The notes beneath the pieces are model-generated. The model did not search any database. It was not told the DNA's origin and worked only from the letters and a program-made list of their open reading frames with translations. Position numbers and translations under genes: made by a program. From assembly GCA_002437305.1 (NCBI GenBank), contig DJOW01000047.1, positions 1 through 64,000 on the forward strand: a DNA stretch of 64,000 nt. Direction: 5' to 3'. Shown one piece after another: positions 54,623 through 63,778 of this stretch. The DNA is from Bacteroidales bacterium UBA6428. GTDB lineage: Bacteria; Bacteroidota; Bacteroidia; Bacteroidales; UBA932. How positions within the stretch are numbered: position 1 is the first letter of the stretch; each line of letters opens with the position of its first letter.

Positions 54623-55516
54623 ATGCCCATGAGAGGAATCGTACTCGCCGGAGGAAGCGGCACACGCCTCTATCCGATCACCAAGGGTGTCAGCAAACAG
54701 CTGTTGCCTGTCTATGACAAGCCTATGGTCTACTACCCGATCTCGGTGCTGATGACAGCGGGAATCAGGGACATACTCATCATCTCCACGCCCACAGACA
54801 TGCCCGGATTTCAAAGGCTTCTCGGAGACGGAAGAGATTTCGGAGTGAATTTTGAATATGCCGTGCAACCCTCCCCGGACGGCCTTGCGCAGGCGTTCGT
54901 CATCGGCAAGGACTTCATAGGAGGCGACGGCGTCTGTCTCGTGCTGGGAGACAACATATTCCAAGGCACAGGCTTCGGGAAGCAGCTCAGGGAGGCCGTC
55001 CGCACTGTCAACGAGGAAGGCAAGGCCACGGTTTTCGGCTATCAGGTAAGCGACCCCGAGCGCTACGGGGTGGCGGAGTTTGACCCTGACGGCAACTGTC
55101 TCAGCATCGAGGAGAAGCCGGCCGAGCCAAAAAGCGACTATGCCGTGACAGGCCTGTACTTCTACCCGAACGAGGTAGTGGAAATCGCGCACAGGATCAA
55201 GCCGTCCTCAAGAGGCGAGTTGGAGATAACCACAGTGAATCAGGAATTCCTGTCCAAAGGCAGGCTTAAGGTCCAGAGACTTGGACGCGGATTCGCTTGG
55301 CTGGACACCGGAACGCATGAATCGCTCGCCGAGGCCTCGACCTACATCGAGGTCATCGAGAAACGTCAGGGACTTAAGATCGCCTGCCTGGAGGAAATCG
55401 CCTACAGAATGGGCTGGATCTCTGCCGAGAAGCTTCGCGGACTTGCCAGGCCGATGATCAAGAACCAGTACGGGAAGTATCTTCTGAAGATCGCGGAGGA
55501 ACAGGGACGCGAGTAA
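54623..55516 (+). CDS. rfbA: Glucose-1-phosphate thymidylyltransferase
   Basis: First step of dTDP-rhamnose synthesis, making dTDP-glucose. 297 residues, nucleotide-binding [33 protein letters not shown] and LGDNIF. Start codon within GAATATG; an alternative start two codons later is possible. Confidence 0.96.
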   Translation: MPMRGIVLAGGSGTRLYPITKGVSKQLLPVYDKPMVYYPISVLMTAGIRDILIISTPTDMPGFQRLLGDGRDFGVNFEYAVQPSPDGLAQAFVIGKDFIGGDGVCLVLGDNIFQGTGFGKQLREAVRTVNEEGKATVFGYQVSDPERYGVAEFDPDGNCLSIEEKPAEPKSDYAVTGLYFYPNEVVEIAHRIKPSSRGELEITTVNQEFLSKGRLKVQRLGRGFAWLDTGTHESLAEASTYIEVIEKRQGLKIACLEEIAYRMGWISAEKLRGLARPMIKNQYGKYLLKIAEEQGRE

Positions 55517-55551
55517 ATGGCAATGAATAACATACCATCCGCAAAGACAGC

Positions 55552-56112
55552 ATGATCATCACAACGACAGAAATCGAAGGTGTCCTCATAATTGAGCCAA
55601 GGCTATTCCAGGACGACAGAGGGTACTTCTTTGAGTCATTCAATCAGAGGGACTTTGAAGAGACGGCAGGTCCCGTGACTTTTGTGCAGGACAATGAGAG
55701 CAAGTCTTGCTACGGGGTCGTCAGAGGACTGCATTTGCAGAAAGGAGAGCACGCGCAATGCAAACTTGTCAGGGTTGTGAAAGGGAAGGTTCTGGATGTG
55801 GCCGTGGACTTGAGGCCCGGGTCCAAGACATTCGGGAAACACCTCGGCGTCGAACTTTCTGAAGAGAACCACAGGCAACTCTTCATTCCTCGTGGTTTCG
55901 CCCACGGTTTCAGCGTGCTCAGCGAGGAGGTTATCTTCCAGTACAAATGCGACAATTACTATTGTCCCGAATCAGAGGGGGCGATCGCATGGGACGACCC
56001 TGATCTTGCCATTGACTGGAAGGTCCCCGCGGACAGGATCATCCTTTCTGAAAAAGACAGACACCACCAAAATTTCAAAAGCTTCATGAACGGCATTTCC
56101 GGACGGGGATAA
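55552..56112 (+). CDS. rfbC: dTDP-4-dehydrorhamnose 3,5-epimerase
   Basis: Third step of the pathway, 186 residues of cupin fold: RGYFFESFNQRDF, VVRGLHLQKGEHAQ with the catalytic His, and FIPRGFAHGFSVLSEE. It follows rfbA by 35 bases and ends 11 bases from the convergent recG stop. With rfbD, rfbA and rfbB all four pathway enzymes are present. Confidence 0.96.
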   Translation: MIITTTEIEGVLIIEPRLFQDDRGYFFESFNQRDFEETAGPVTFVQDNESKSCYGVVRGLHLQKGEHAQCKLVRVVKGKVLDVAVDLRPGSKTFGKHLGVELSEENHRQLFIPRGFAHGFSVLSEEVIFQYKCDNYYCPESEGAIAWDDPDLAIDWKVPADRIILSEKDRHHQNFKSFMNGISGRG

Positions 56113-56123
56113 GGAGTTCATGC

Positions 56124-58226
56124 CTATGAGATCTTGCTGTAATCCTTGATGTTGTACTTGTCCTTCCTCAACTCCCGCGCAAGGAGCTCGTTAACGGGAA
56201 GCTCAAGTGTCTGATCGTGAGCCAGCACATGCTCGGCATAGCTTCTCGCATCGGCAAGCAAAGCCCCGTCGTGAGCGAGCGAGGCAATGTTAAGCTCTAC
56301 GGGAAGTCCGCTCTGCTGGGTTCCTTCAAGATCTCCGGGCCCGCGCATTTTCATGTCTTCCTCGGCAAGGTCGAATCCGTTTTCCGTCGCGCACATGAGC
56401 TCAAGTCTCTTGCGAGACTCCTTGCTGACCTTGTTGCCATGCATCAGCACACAGTAAGACTTCTCACATCCCCGGCCTACCCGGCCCCTGAGCTGGTGCA
56501 GTTGCGCGAGACCGAACCGCTCGGCACTCTCGATCACCATCACGGAGGCATTCGGGACATCCACACCGACCTCGATCACGGTTGTGGACACAAGTATATC
56601 CGCTCTTCCCGCCGCGAAAGCGTCCATATTGAACCGCTTCACCTCGCTGGTCTGTCGTCCGTGAACTATGGCAACCTTGTACGGCGGGAAAGGGAACTTG
56701 GAGACAATGTTCTCATAGCCAGCCTCAAGATTTTGATAATCCACCTTTTCGCTTTCGAATATCAAAGGATAGACAACAAACACCTGACGTCCGGCCGCTA
56801 TCTCTTTCTTCATGAAATTGTAGAGTTGCGGACGCTTGCCCTCACCGATCAACATTGTCTGGACAGGCTTTCGGCCCGGGGGCATCTCATCGATGACCGA
56901 GACATCAAGGTCGCCGTAGAATGTCATTGCCAGCGTGCGGGGGATAGGTGTGGCAGTCATGACAAGGACATGCGGAGGCACGCCCGAGGCACCTTTTGAC
57001 CAAAGCCGTGATCTCTGATCCACACCGAAACGATGCTGCTCGTCAATTATGGCCAGGCCGAGATTCCTGAACACAACCTGGTCCTCCAACAAGGCATGCG
57101 TACCGATTATGATTCCGACAGATCCGTCAGCCAGGCCCTCCAGAATCGGTCTGCGGGCAGCCTTACCGGTTGAACCGATCAACAGCTCGCAACGGACTCC
57201 GGTGGGAGCCAAGTACTTGGAGATGTTGGCGTAGTGCTGCTGCGCAAGGACCTCTGTAGGAGCCATGATGCAGGCCTGGAACCCATTCCCGACCGCAATC
57301 AAAGCCGAGAGCACCGCGACCATCGTCTTTCCCGAGCCCACATCTCCCTGAAGCAGACGATTCATCTGATGTCCGCTCATCATGTCAGAGCGGATCTCCT
57401 TGACCACCCGTTTCTGCGCACCGGTAAGTTCATAAGGCAAGGCGCCATAGCATGCGTTGAAAGCGGCGCCTACCTTAGGCATCGGAATGCCGACGGCCGA
57501 GCGGCTCCTGACATATCTGTGCCTTAGCAAGGACAATTGCAACAAAAAAAGCTCCTCCCATTTAAGGCGATGCCTTGACTTATCAAGGGCGGTCTGATCA
57601 GAAGGGAAATGAACATTGCGGATCGCGTACCTCAACGGGACAAGTCCCTTCTCCCTGAGGACATACTCTGGAAGCGTCTCCTCCACATCCCCGATCGCAA
57701 GATCGATCGCTTCGGCCACAAGCCTGCTCATCACCTTGCCGGTCACGCCGCCGTTACGCAGCCTGTCTGTTGAGTTGTAGACCCCCGTCAACACTCCGGA
57801 GAAACTGGTTGTCCCCGGGGAAGGAGGATTGTCGATCTCCGGATGCACGATGTTGAAACGGCCGTTGAACTGGCTGGGCTTGCCGAAAAACAAGAACTCA
57901 GAACCTGGCCTGAGCCGCTCGGCGGTGTAATTGATTCCTCGGAAAAAAACCATTTCCATCATCCCGCTCTGGTCCTTCACCATGACGCTCAGTTTCTTGC
58001 CGGTCATCTGCACGCTGACCACCTGGGCGAGTATCTGGACGTACGCGCTTGTGGATTGGATGTCTGAGATCCTTTGAATCGAACTGCGGTCGATGTAGCG
58101 GAACGGGAAGGTGCGGAGAAGATCACCGACAGTCGCGACATTCAGTTCACTGCGAAGAAGCGATGCTCTCTTGGGACCCACTCCCGGCAGGAACTGCACC
58201 TCTGTGTCCAACTTGTTCTTGGCCAT
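56124..58226 (-). CDS. recG: ATP-dependent DNA helicase RecG
   Basis: Branch-migration helicase for stalled forks and Holliday junctions. 700 residues: N-terminal wedge (OB fold, about 60-150), Walker A GDVGSGKTMVAV near 297, DEQHRFGVDQR near 397 and C-terminal QLHQLRGRVGRG. It starts 21 bases after the lipoprotein gene stop. Confidence 0.96.
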   Translation of the reverse strand: MAKNKLDTEVQFLPGVGPKRASLLRSELNVATVGDLLRTFPFRYIDRSSIQRISDIQSTSAYVQILAQVVSVQMTGKKLSVMVKDQSGMMEMVFFRGINYTAERLRPGSEFLFFGKPSQFNGRFNIVHPEIDNPPSPGTTSFSGVLTGVYNSTDRLRNGGVTGKVMSRLVAEAIDLAIGDVEETLPEYVLREKGLVPLRYAIRNVHFPSDQTALDKSRHRLKWEELFLLQLSLLRHRYVRSRSAVGIPMPKVGAAFNACYGALPYELTGAQKRVVKEIRSDMMSGHQMNRLLQGDVGSGKTMVAVLSALIAVGNGFQACIMAPTEVLAQQHYANISKYLAPTGVRCELLIGSTGKAARRPILEGLADGSVGIIIGTHALLEDQVVFRNLGLAIIDEQHRFGVDQRSRLWSKGASGVPPHVLVMTATPIPRTLAMTFYGDLDVSVIDEMPPGRKPVQTMLIGEGKRPQLYNFMKKEIAAGRQVFVVYPLIFESEKVDYQNLEAGYENIVSKFPFPPYKVAIVHGRQTSEVKRFNMDAFAAGRADILVSTTVIEVGVDVPNASVMVIESAERFGLAQLHQLRGRVGRGCEKSYCVLMHGNKVSKESRKRLELMCATENGFDLAEEDMKMRGPGDLEGTQQSGLPVELNIASLAHDGALLADARSYAEHVLAHDQTLELPVNELLARELRKDKYNIKDYSKIS

Positions 58227-58247
58227 GGCTCAAAATCTTAGGGGACA

Positions 58248-58688
58248 TCACCTCCTCTGGAGGACGGCATCGAAAGAGACCACGTAGGAACCACCGAAAT
58301 GTCCGGCAGCCATCTCTGTGCGAATCAGCTTGACCTCCTTGGAGACAGACTCGAAATCACCGCCGTTCGCGCTTCCATCGATGTCAGAGAACGACATCCG
58401 GAATTTGTCAACACGCGGAATCGCCATGAATTTGGAATATTCTCCTTCCTTATTTGTGTAAAGTGTGTCCGCACGGTAGATGACGTCAGTGTTGTAGTCC
58501 GCGATCACGCGGATCCCGTTTACCGGATTCCCGTCCTTGTCGGTGACTTTCCCCATGATCTGATAATTGGCCACCGGCCGCTCCTGATCCGCCGCCTCGA
58601 AACCGTCCTCGGGAGTCTCAACCATGCAGGACGAAAAGGACGAAGCCGCGACAAGCGACAACGCCAGCATCCTTACGAGCTTATTCAT
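58248..58688 (-). CDS. Putative lipoprotein, radical-SAM-associated type
   Basis: A 146-residue lipoprotein (lipobox SFSSC) with a carboxypeptidase-regulatory-like beta sandwich: YQIMGKVTDKDGNPVNGIRV, then TLYTNKEGEY. It resembles the putative lipoproteins that accompany radical-SAM peptide-modifying enzymes in Bacteroides, but no radical-SAM gene is in reach. Of several ATGs, 58688 is chosen because the promoter box at 58713-58720 puts the transcript start near 58706. Confidence 0.7.
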   Translation of the reverse strand: MNKLVRMLALSLVAASSFSSCMVETPEDGFEAADQERPVANYQIMGKVTDKDGNPVNGIRVIADYNTDVIYRADTLYTNKEGEYSKFMAIPRVDKFRMSFSDIDGSANGGDFESVSKEVKLIRTEMAAGHFGGSYVVSFDAVLQRR

Positions 58689-58712
58689 GCCTATCCTCAT
58701 CATTTCCATTCA

Positions 58713-58720
58713 CAAATCTA
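58713..58720 (-). promoter_or_regulatory. Lipoprotein-recG promoter -7 box
   Basis: TAGATTTG on the minus strand. Confidence 0.55.
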
Positions 58721-58784
58721 ATCACTAAATTCCGAAAATCAATTTCCTTGCCTTGATTAATTGAATAAATCAAGTTTTGTTTGC

Positions 58785-58792
58785 TATCTTTG
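58785..58792 (+). promoter_or_regulatory. WYL operon promoter -7 box
   Basis: TATCTTTG, 23 bases before the start at 58816; a TTG lies 21 bases upstream. Confidence 0.65.
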
Positions 58793-58815
58793 ACACGCAT
58801 TTTTTCCACAGATCC

Positions 58816-59763
58816 ATGGTCTCAGAGTTAATAGGAAAATACATCTGGCTCATCCAAGCCCTCACCACCGCCGGCGAGGGTGGTTTCACCTTCAAGGATC
58901 TCTCAGAGAAATATTCCCAAAGGTTCGGACTTGAATATTCAAGGAGCACATTCAATTGCCACAGGGCCGCGGTCGCCGACATTTTCGGGGTTTACATTGA
59001 TTGCGACAGAAGGACAAACCGCTATTTCATTCCGTATGGAGATGATGTGCTGGACAACGACCAGAGCATAGGATGGCTTGTCAACACTTTCACTGTCAAC
59101 AGTCTGCTTTCACTCGGGAAGGAACGCCTCCGAGGCAGGGTGAGCGTGGAGGAGATTCCGTCAGGGCATAAGTTTCTGACCGTGATCATGCAGGCGATGG
59201 AGGACGGGAAAGAGTTGGAGATAGTCTACGGGAAATACGGCTCAGACTCTCCGGAGACACTTCATGTCCAGCCATTCGCGGTCAAGGAACATGAGAAAAG
59301 ATGGTATCTCGTGGCTTTTTGCCATGAAAGGGCCCAAGCCGGAGGAGGCAACGATGACATGAGCGCGTGGAGAGTCTATGGCCTTGACAGGATCGCTTCG
59401 CTTGAAGTGACCGGAACGGCTTTCAGAATGCCAAGGAACTTCGACATCGAAGGGTTGTTCAGCCAGAGTTATGGAATATACTTCCCGACGGCCGGCCGGA
59501 AACCTGTCACCATCCGCTTCAAGGTGACAGATGAGGAGGCAAGCTACCTTCGTGACCTGCCGATCCACCGGTCGCAGGTTGAGGAAGGAGAGGCCGAGGG
59601 AGGTGGAAGAATATTCACGATCCGCGTCATTCCGAACAGGAACCTGACGATGGAGTTCTGCCGCCATGCCGGAAGGCTCGAGGTCCTTGAGCCGGAAGCG
59701 GTGAGGAATTCGGTCAAGGATGAACTTGGAAAAGCTTACAAACAATATTCACATAATTTATGA
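58816..59763 (+). CDS. WYL-domain transcriptional regulator
   Basis: A 315-residue regulator with an N-terminal helix-turn-helix (about 5-75), the WYL ligand domain (HVQPFAVKEHEKRWYLVAFC near 150) and a C-terminal WCX extension. WYL proteins sense ligands such as nucleotides or nucleic acid; the ligand here is unknown. Its TGA overlaps the peptidase ATG, so the peptidase may be its target. Confidence 0.88.
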   Translation: MVSELIGKYIWLIQALTTAGEGGFTFKDLSEKYSQRFGLEYSRSTFNCHRAAVADIFGVYIDCDRRTNRYFIPYGDDVLDNDQSIGWLVNTFTVNSLLSLGKERLRGRVSVEEIPSGHKFLTVIMQAMEDGKELEIVYGKYGSDSPETLHVQPFAVKEHEKRWYLVAFCHERAQAGGGNDDMSAWRVYGLDRIASLEVTGTAFRMPRNFDIEGLFSQSYGIYFPTAGRKPVTIRFKVTDEEASYLRDLPIHRSQVEEGEAEGGGRIFTIRVIPNRNLTMEFCRHAGRLEVLEPEAVRNSVKDELGKAYKQYSHNL

Positions 59764-62021
59764 TAAAAAATGGAAAGGCCGCCCTCGCAGCGGCGGCGCT
59801 GATTACAATGATGAGTTGCGCACAGAAAAATGAAACGCAGACGGACAGCGGCTACATAGGTCCGTCCGATGTCAAGATCGAGGACGGAAGGATGACCCCT
59901 GAAGTCCTTCTTTCGCTGGGACGTCTGTCTGACCCTCGGTTGTCTCCTGACAAGCGCTGGATTCTATATGGAGTCAGCTATACCTCGATCGAGGAAAACC
60001 GCTCGTGCAGAAACCTGTTTCTTACCGAGTTCCTCAGGAATGAAAACGGATTTTCATTCGGCGAGAAGATCCAGCTTACGTCGGAAGGGAAAAGCATAAG
60101 CAACGCGCGCTGGAGCCTGGACGGGAAATCCATCTACTACCTTCAGGGCGGCCAGCTTTACAATGCCGCAATCACCATCGCGGACGGCAAGGCTTCCCTG
60201 TCAGCAAAAAAGCAGCTCAGCAAGGTGGAAGCCGGGATCGGAGAGTTCACCCTTAGTCCCGACCAGTCGCAGGTGCTCTACACCAGCACGGTTCCCGGAG
60301 CCGTGAAGACCCCGAAGGACTTCGACAAGAATCTGGACAAGGCACAGGCCTACGTCACGGAAGACCTTATGTACCGTCACTGGGACCACTGGACGACAGA
60401 AAGGCCTCAGACCTATGTGGCGCCGCTCGGCGGAGAAATCACAGAGGACAATTCAATGAATATACTCGCGGAGGGAGCCGGCAAGTACGAGCTGCCGCTG
60501 GAGCCGCTGAGCGGCATCGAGCAGCTTTGCTGGAGCCCGGACGGACGCTATGTGGCATATTCATGCAAAAAGGTTGAGACGGGTCGTGAATATGCCTTCT
60601 CGACGGACACGGAGATCTACATCTACAGCATCCTTGCAGGAGAGACCACCCGGATCCCGATGGCCGGCGGCTACGACACCGACCCGGCCTGGAGTCCCGA
60701 CGGGAAGCAGATCGCATGGCTCAGCATGGAACGCAATGGCTACGAGGCCGACAAGGCCCGCCTCATGGTGGCCGACATCGCCGACGCGGAGGCTTCCCCG
60801 GAAGGGCAGTCCGCCGTTCCTCAGATAAATGGAATCCGCAACCTCACCGCTGATTTCAAGTACAACGCCAGCGGCATTGTCTGGGCCGATGACTCCAAGA
60901 GCATCTACTTCAACTCCCTGATCGAAGGGCTTCAGGCGATCTGCAACGTGACCGTGGCCGATGCCGGAATCAAGAGAATCACCCCAGACGACGCCTGGTA
61001 CGATTTCAACTCTCCGTTCGCCGTCGTTGACAGCACCCTGCTCGCCAGCTACTGCTCGATGGAATTTCCGACCGAACTTGTGGCCGTGGACGAGACGGAC
61101 GGGACGTTCCGCAGGATCACCGACGAGAACGGAGGCATCATCGGCCAGTTGACAGCCTACGAGACGCGAGAGCGCTGGATCAAGACCACGGACGGAAAGA
61201 AGATGCTGACCTGGGTCCTCTACCCTCCTCGGTTCGACTCGACCAAGGTCTATCCCGCCATCGAGATATTCCTCGGCGGTCCTCAGGGCACTCTGAGCCA
61301 GGGTTGGAGCTACCGCTGGAACTACCGCCTGATGGCCAACCAGGGCTACATCGTGATCCTTCCCAACCGCAGAGGCACGACAGCCTTCGGACAGGAATGG
61401 TGCGAGCAGATCAGCGGCGACTACATCGGACAGAACATGCAGGACTACCTGAGCGCCGCCAAGGAACTCAAGGCTGAGCCTTATGTGGGCAAACTCGCGG
61501 GCTGCGGAGCCTCATACGGAGGATTCAGCGTCTACTACATGGCCGGAATCCACGGCGACGTCTATGACTGCTTCATCGCCCACGCCGGGATATTCGATGA
61601 AAAGTATATGTACTACGAGACCGAGGAGATGTGGTTCCCGAACTTCGACAACGGCGGGCTTTCTGAATATTCCTACACCGCCGGCGAGACGGGTCCGCGC
61701 GGCGACGGCAAGACTTTCGGCGGCATCCAGCAGGCCGGTTCCCCGTGGAGCTCCGCCGCCAAGGCCAAACGCCACTATTCCAATTCTCCGGATCTGAATG
61801 TCACAAAGTGGCACACTCCTATCCTCTGCATCCACGGCATGATGGACTACCGCATCCCTTACGACCAGGGCATGGCAGCGTTCAACGCCGCCCAGATGAT
61901 GGGAGTCCCGTCCAAACTGATCGTGTTCCCGGAGGAGAACCACTGGATCCTCCAGCCGCAGAACGCCCTCTTCTGGCACCGCAGCTACTTCGATTGGCTG
62001 GACCGCTGGTGCAAACAGTAG
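59760..62021 (+). CDS. S9-family (DPP IV-like) peptidase lipoprotein
   Basis: A 753-residue serine peptidase with lipobox MMSC (cysteine near 20), an N-terminal beta-propeller (about 45-480, repeated WSPDGK motifs) and a C-terminal alpha/beta hydrolase. The triad is Ser in GASYGGF (near 585), Asp in HGMMDYRIP (near 699) and His in EENHWI (near 730). It probably cleaves X-Pro or similar dipeptides in the periplasm or outside. Coupled to the WYL gene by ATGA. Confidence 0.93.
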   Translation: MIKNGKAALAAAALITMMSCAQKNETQTDSGYIGPSDVKIEDGRMTPEVLLSLGRLSDPRLSPDKRWILYGVSYTSIEENRSCRNLFLTEFLRNENGFSFGEKIQLTSEGKSISNARWSLDGKSIYYLQGGQLYNAAITIADGKASLSAKKQLSKVEAGIGEFTLSPDQSQVLYTSTVPGAVKTPKDFDKNLDKAQAYVTEDLMYRHWDHWTTERPQTYVAPLGGEITEDNSMNILAEGAGKYELPLEPLSGIEQLCWSPDGRYVAYSCKKVETGREYAFSTDTEIYIYSILAGETTRIPMAGGYDTDPAWSPDGKQIAWLSMERNGYEADKARLMVADIADAEASPEGQSAVPQINGIRNLTADFKYNASGIVWADDSKSIYFNSLIEGLQAICNVTVADAGIKRITPDDAWYDFNSPFAVVDSTLLASYCSMEFPTELVAVDETDGTFRRITDENGGIIGQLTAYETRERWIKTTDGKKMLTWVLYPPRFDSTKVYPAIEIFLGGPQGTLSQGWSYRWNYRLMANQGYIVILPNRRGTTAFGQEWCEQISGDYIGQNMQDYLSAAKELKAEPYVGKLAGCGASYGGFSVYYMAGIHGDVYDCFIAHAGIFDEKYMYYETEEMWFPNFDNGGLSEYSYTAGETGPRGDGKTFGGIQQAGSPWSSAAKAKRHYSNSPDLNVTKWHTPILCIHGMMDYRIPYDQGMAAFNAAQMMGVPSKLIVFPEENHWILQPQNALFWHRSYFDWLDRWCKQ

Positions 62022-62032
62022 TTATTCAGATA

Positions 62033-63076
62033 ATGGCAAGAACAATCACAATCATCGGAGCCGGGATGATGGGCTCCGCCCTCGCTTTCCCGGCCAGAGA
62101 GAACGGGAACACTGTAAGGCTTGTCGGAACTCCTTTGGACAAGGACATCATCGATGCCTGCAAATCAACAGGCAAACATCCTAAATTCAATGTGCCGTTC
62201 CCGGAAGGCGTTGAATATTTCCAATTCGAGGAATGGAAAGAGGCCGTGAAAGGCTGCGACTTCATCATCGGAGGGGTCAGCTCATTCGGAGTTTACTGGT
62301 TCCTTGAGAACGTCCTTGCGGAACTTGATCCTTCGGTTCCGGTGCTGTCGGTCACCAAGGGTCTGATCAACCTTGAGGATGGGACACTGATCTCATACCC
62401 GGAGTACTGGAAACGCAGCCTTGCGGAAAAGGGAATCGACAGGCAGATCTGCGCCATCGGAGGCCCTTGCACCAGCTATGAGCTCGTGGCCCACGACCAG
62501 ACCGAGGTGGCGTTCTGCGGCAGGCAGCCGGAAACGCTCAGAATGATGAAAGCCGCGATGTCCACCGGCTACTATCACATTTCGCTCACCAATGACGTGG
62601 AGGGGTTGGAGAGTGCCGTGGCACTCAAGAACGGCTACGCTCTTGCCGTGGCGATGACAATCGGACTGGTGAACAGGACCATGAACGACGGGCTTCACTA
62701 CAACAGCCAGGCCGGAGCCTTCTACCAGGCCGTGAAGGAAATGCGCTATCTGCTTGAGCTCCAAGGAGCGAGCCGCGACTGCGAGAACATCGGAATCGGA
62801 GACCTCTATGTGACAGTCTATGGAGGAAGGACCAGAAAGATCGGCATCCTGCTTGGTGAAGGAAAGACCTACGAGGAGGCTCTGAACATTCTTTCAGGGG
62901 TCACACTCGAAAGCCTCGTGGTGTCACGCCGCGTCTTCGCGGCCATTTCCAAGCGCGCCGGGAAAGGCGAGGTTGATCTGGCCAGATTCCCTATGCTGTG
63001 CCACGTCGCCGATGTGCTTGACAGAGGCAAGGACGCCCAACTCCCGTGGGAAAGTTTCACATTTGACAATCTTTGA
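62033..63076 (+). CDS. gpsA: NAD(P)H-dependent glycerol-3-phosphate dehydrogenase
   Basis: Makes sn-glycerol 3-phosphate for phospholipids from dihydroxyacetone phosphate, opposite to GlpABC. 347 residues from the ATG at 62033: Rossmann motif IIGAGMMGSALAF, TKGLINLED, GGPCTSYELVAHD and ALKNGYALAVAM with the catalytic Lys. A long frame open upstream lies within the peptidase gene and is not real. Eleven bases after the peptidase stop. Confidence 0.9.
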   Translation: MARTITIIGAGMMGSALAFPARENGNTVRLVGTPLDKDIIDACKSTGKHPKFNVPFPEGVEYFQFEEWKEAVKGCDFIIGGVSSFGVYWFLENVLAELDPSVPVLSVTKGLINLEDGTLISYPEYWKRSLAEKGIDRQICAIGGPCTSYELVAHDQTEVAFCGRQPETLRMMKAAMSTGYYHISLTNDVEGLESAVALKNGYALAVAMTIGLVNRTMNDGLHYNSQAGAFYQAVKEMRYLLELQGASRDCENIGIGDLYVTVYGGRTRKIGILLGEGKTYEEALNILSGVTLESLVVSRRVFAAISKRAGKGEVDLARFPMLCHVADVLDRGKDAQLPWESFTFDNL

Positions 63077-63103
63077 ATATGAGAGTCCATTAGTTGACGA
63101 AAA

Positions 63104-63144
63104 GGCCGCCATCACAATGATGTTCCGTGATGGCGGTCTTTTTG
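63104..63144 (+). terminator. Terminator of the WYL-S9-gpsA operon
   Basis: Twelve-base arms (63104-63115 and 63127-63138, one G-U pair) followed by TTTTT. Confidence 0.88.
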
Positions 63145-63161
63145 TTCTTTAGGCTTCAGGG

Positions 63162-63474
63162 TCAGAACGGCACGCTCACTCCCGCGAGAGCCGAGCCTTG
63201 CATTCCGCCGCCAAGTTCGACAAAGCCACGGAAAAAGTCTTGTTGATGACTCTGTAATATTCAAGATTGACAGACCCGTAAGACCTGAAGTTGTCTAAAA
63301 GCGCGTACCCTGCGGTGAAAGCCGTGGCGAACACTCCGCCGACCACGAGAGCCACATCCACAGCAGTGACCCTGCCGTGGCCAAGCATTATTTACGGGAC
63401 TCCGGTGTCTGGGCCGACACCACCGGGACACAAACAAAAACCGCAACTGCGAGAAAGATTGGGATTCTTTTCAC
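63162..63474 (-). pseudogene. Frameshifted small exported protein gene
   Basis: Three frames join into one sensible protein of about 105 residues. Frame A starts at a GTG (63474) with a signal peptide MKRIPIFLAVAVFV...VVSAQ and hits TAA near 63389. Frame B continues from the overlapping ATG (63388) with GRVTAVDVALVVGG, TAFTAGYALLDNFRSY and LEYYRVINKTF. Frame C, entered by one extra T in the T5 run at 63232-63236 (minus strand), reads FFRGFVELGGGMQG and ends GVSVPF then TGA (63162), a typical outer-membrane ending. The first break is repaired by one extra A near 63391. Either a decayed gene or two homopolymer sequencing errors. Confidence 0.6.
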
Positions 63475-63528
63475 GATACGAATAATTAATTCATACCCAA
63501 CAAGATACGAGAAATAATCTTTCACTTG

Positions 63529-63600
63529 TACCCCCGTTGGGAATCGAACCCAAATCGTCGGAACCGGAATCCGAAATTCTATCCATTAGACTACAGGGGC
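63529..63600 (-). tRNA. tRNA-Arg (CCG)
   Basis: Anticodon stem TCGGA/TCCGA around loop TTCCGGT gives anticodon CCG. T arm TTGGG-TTCGATT-CCCAA is canonical. The acceptor stem has two G-U pairs. CCA is not encoded. Confidence 0.95.
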
Positions 63601-63631
63601 ATCATTCTTGCGGTTTCGCGCAATCAGATTG

Positions 63632-63639
63632 CAAAAATA
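63632..63639 (-). promoter_or_regulatory. tRNA-Arg promoter -7 box
   Basis: TATTTTTG on the minus strand, 31 bases upstream of the tRNA. Confidence 0.55.
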
Positions 63640-63764
63640 ACAAATAAATGGCAAAACAAGAATTTTTGGCGAATCTTTCGCTAAAAGATATTTTTGTGTT
63701 GAAAAATGTAATTCCAAGGCTCATAAAAGAACCTTTAATATTCGGATAATCCAATAATAAATCT

Positions 63765-63772
63765 TATTTTTG
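63765..63772 (+). promoter_or_regulatory. fabD promoter -7 box
   Basis: TATTTTTG ending six bases before the fabD ATG. Confidence 0.6.
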
Positions 63773-63778
63773 CGTATT

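Noticed and set aside
61745..62032. N-terminal extension of gpsA
   Set aside because: It is the shifted frame of the S9 peptidase; GpsA homology begins at the ATG at 62033.
63291..63485. Plus-strand small frame opposite the broken gene
   Set aside because: No RBS context or protein-like features; the minus-strand frames carry a signal peptide and an outer-membrane ending.
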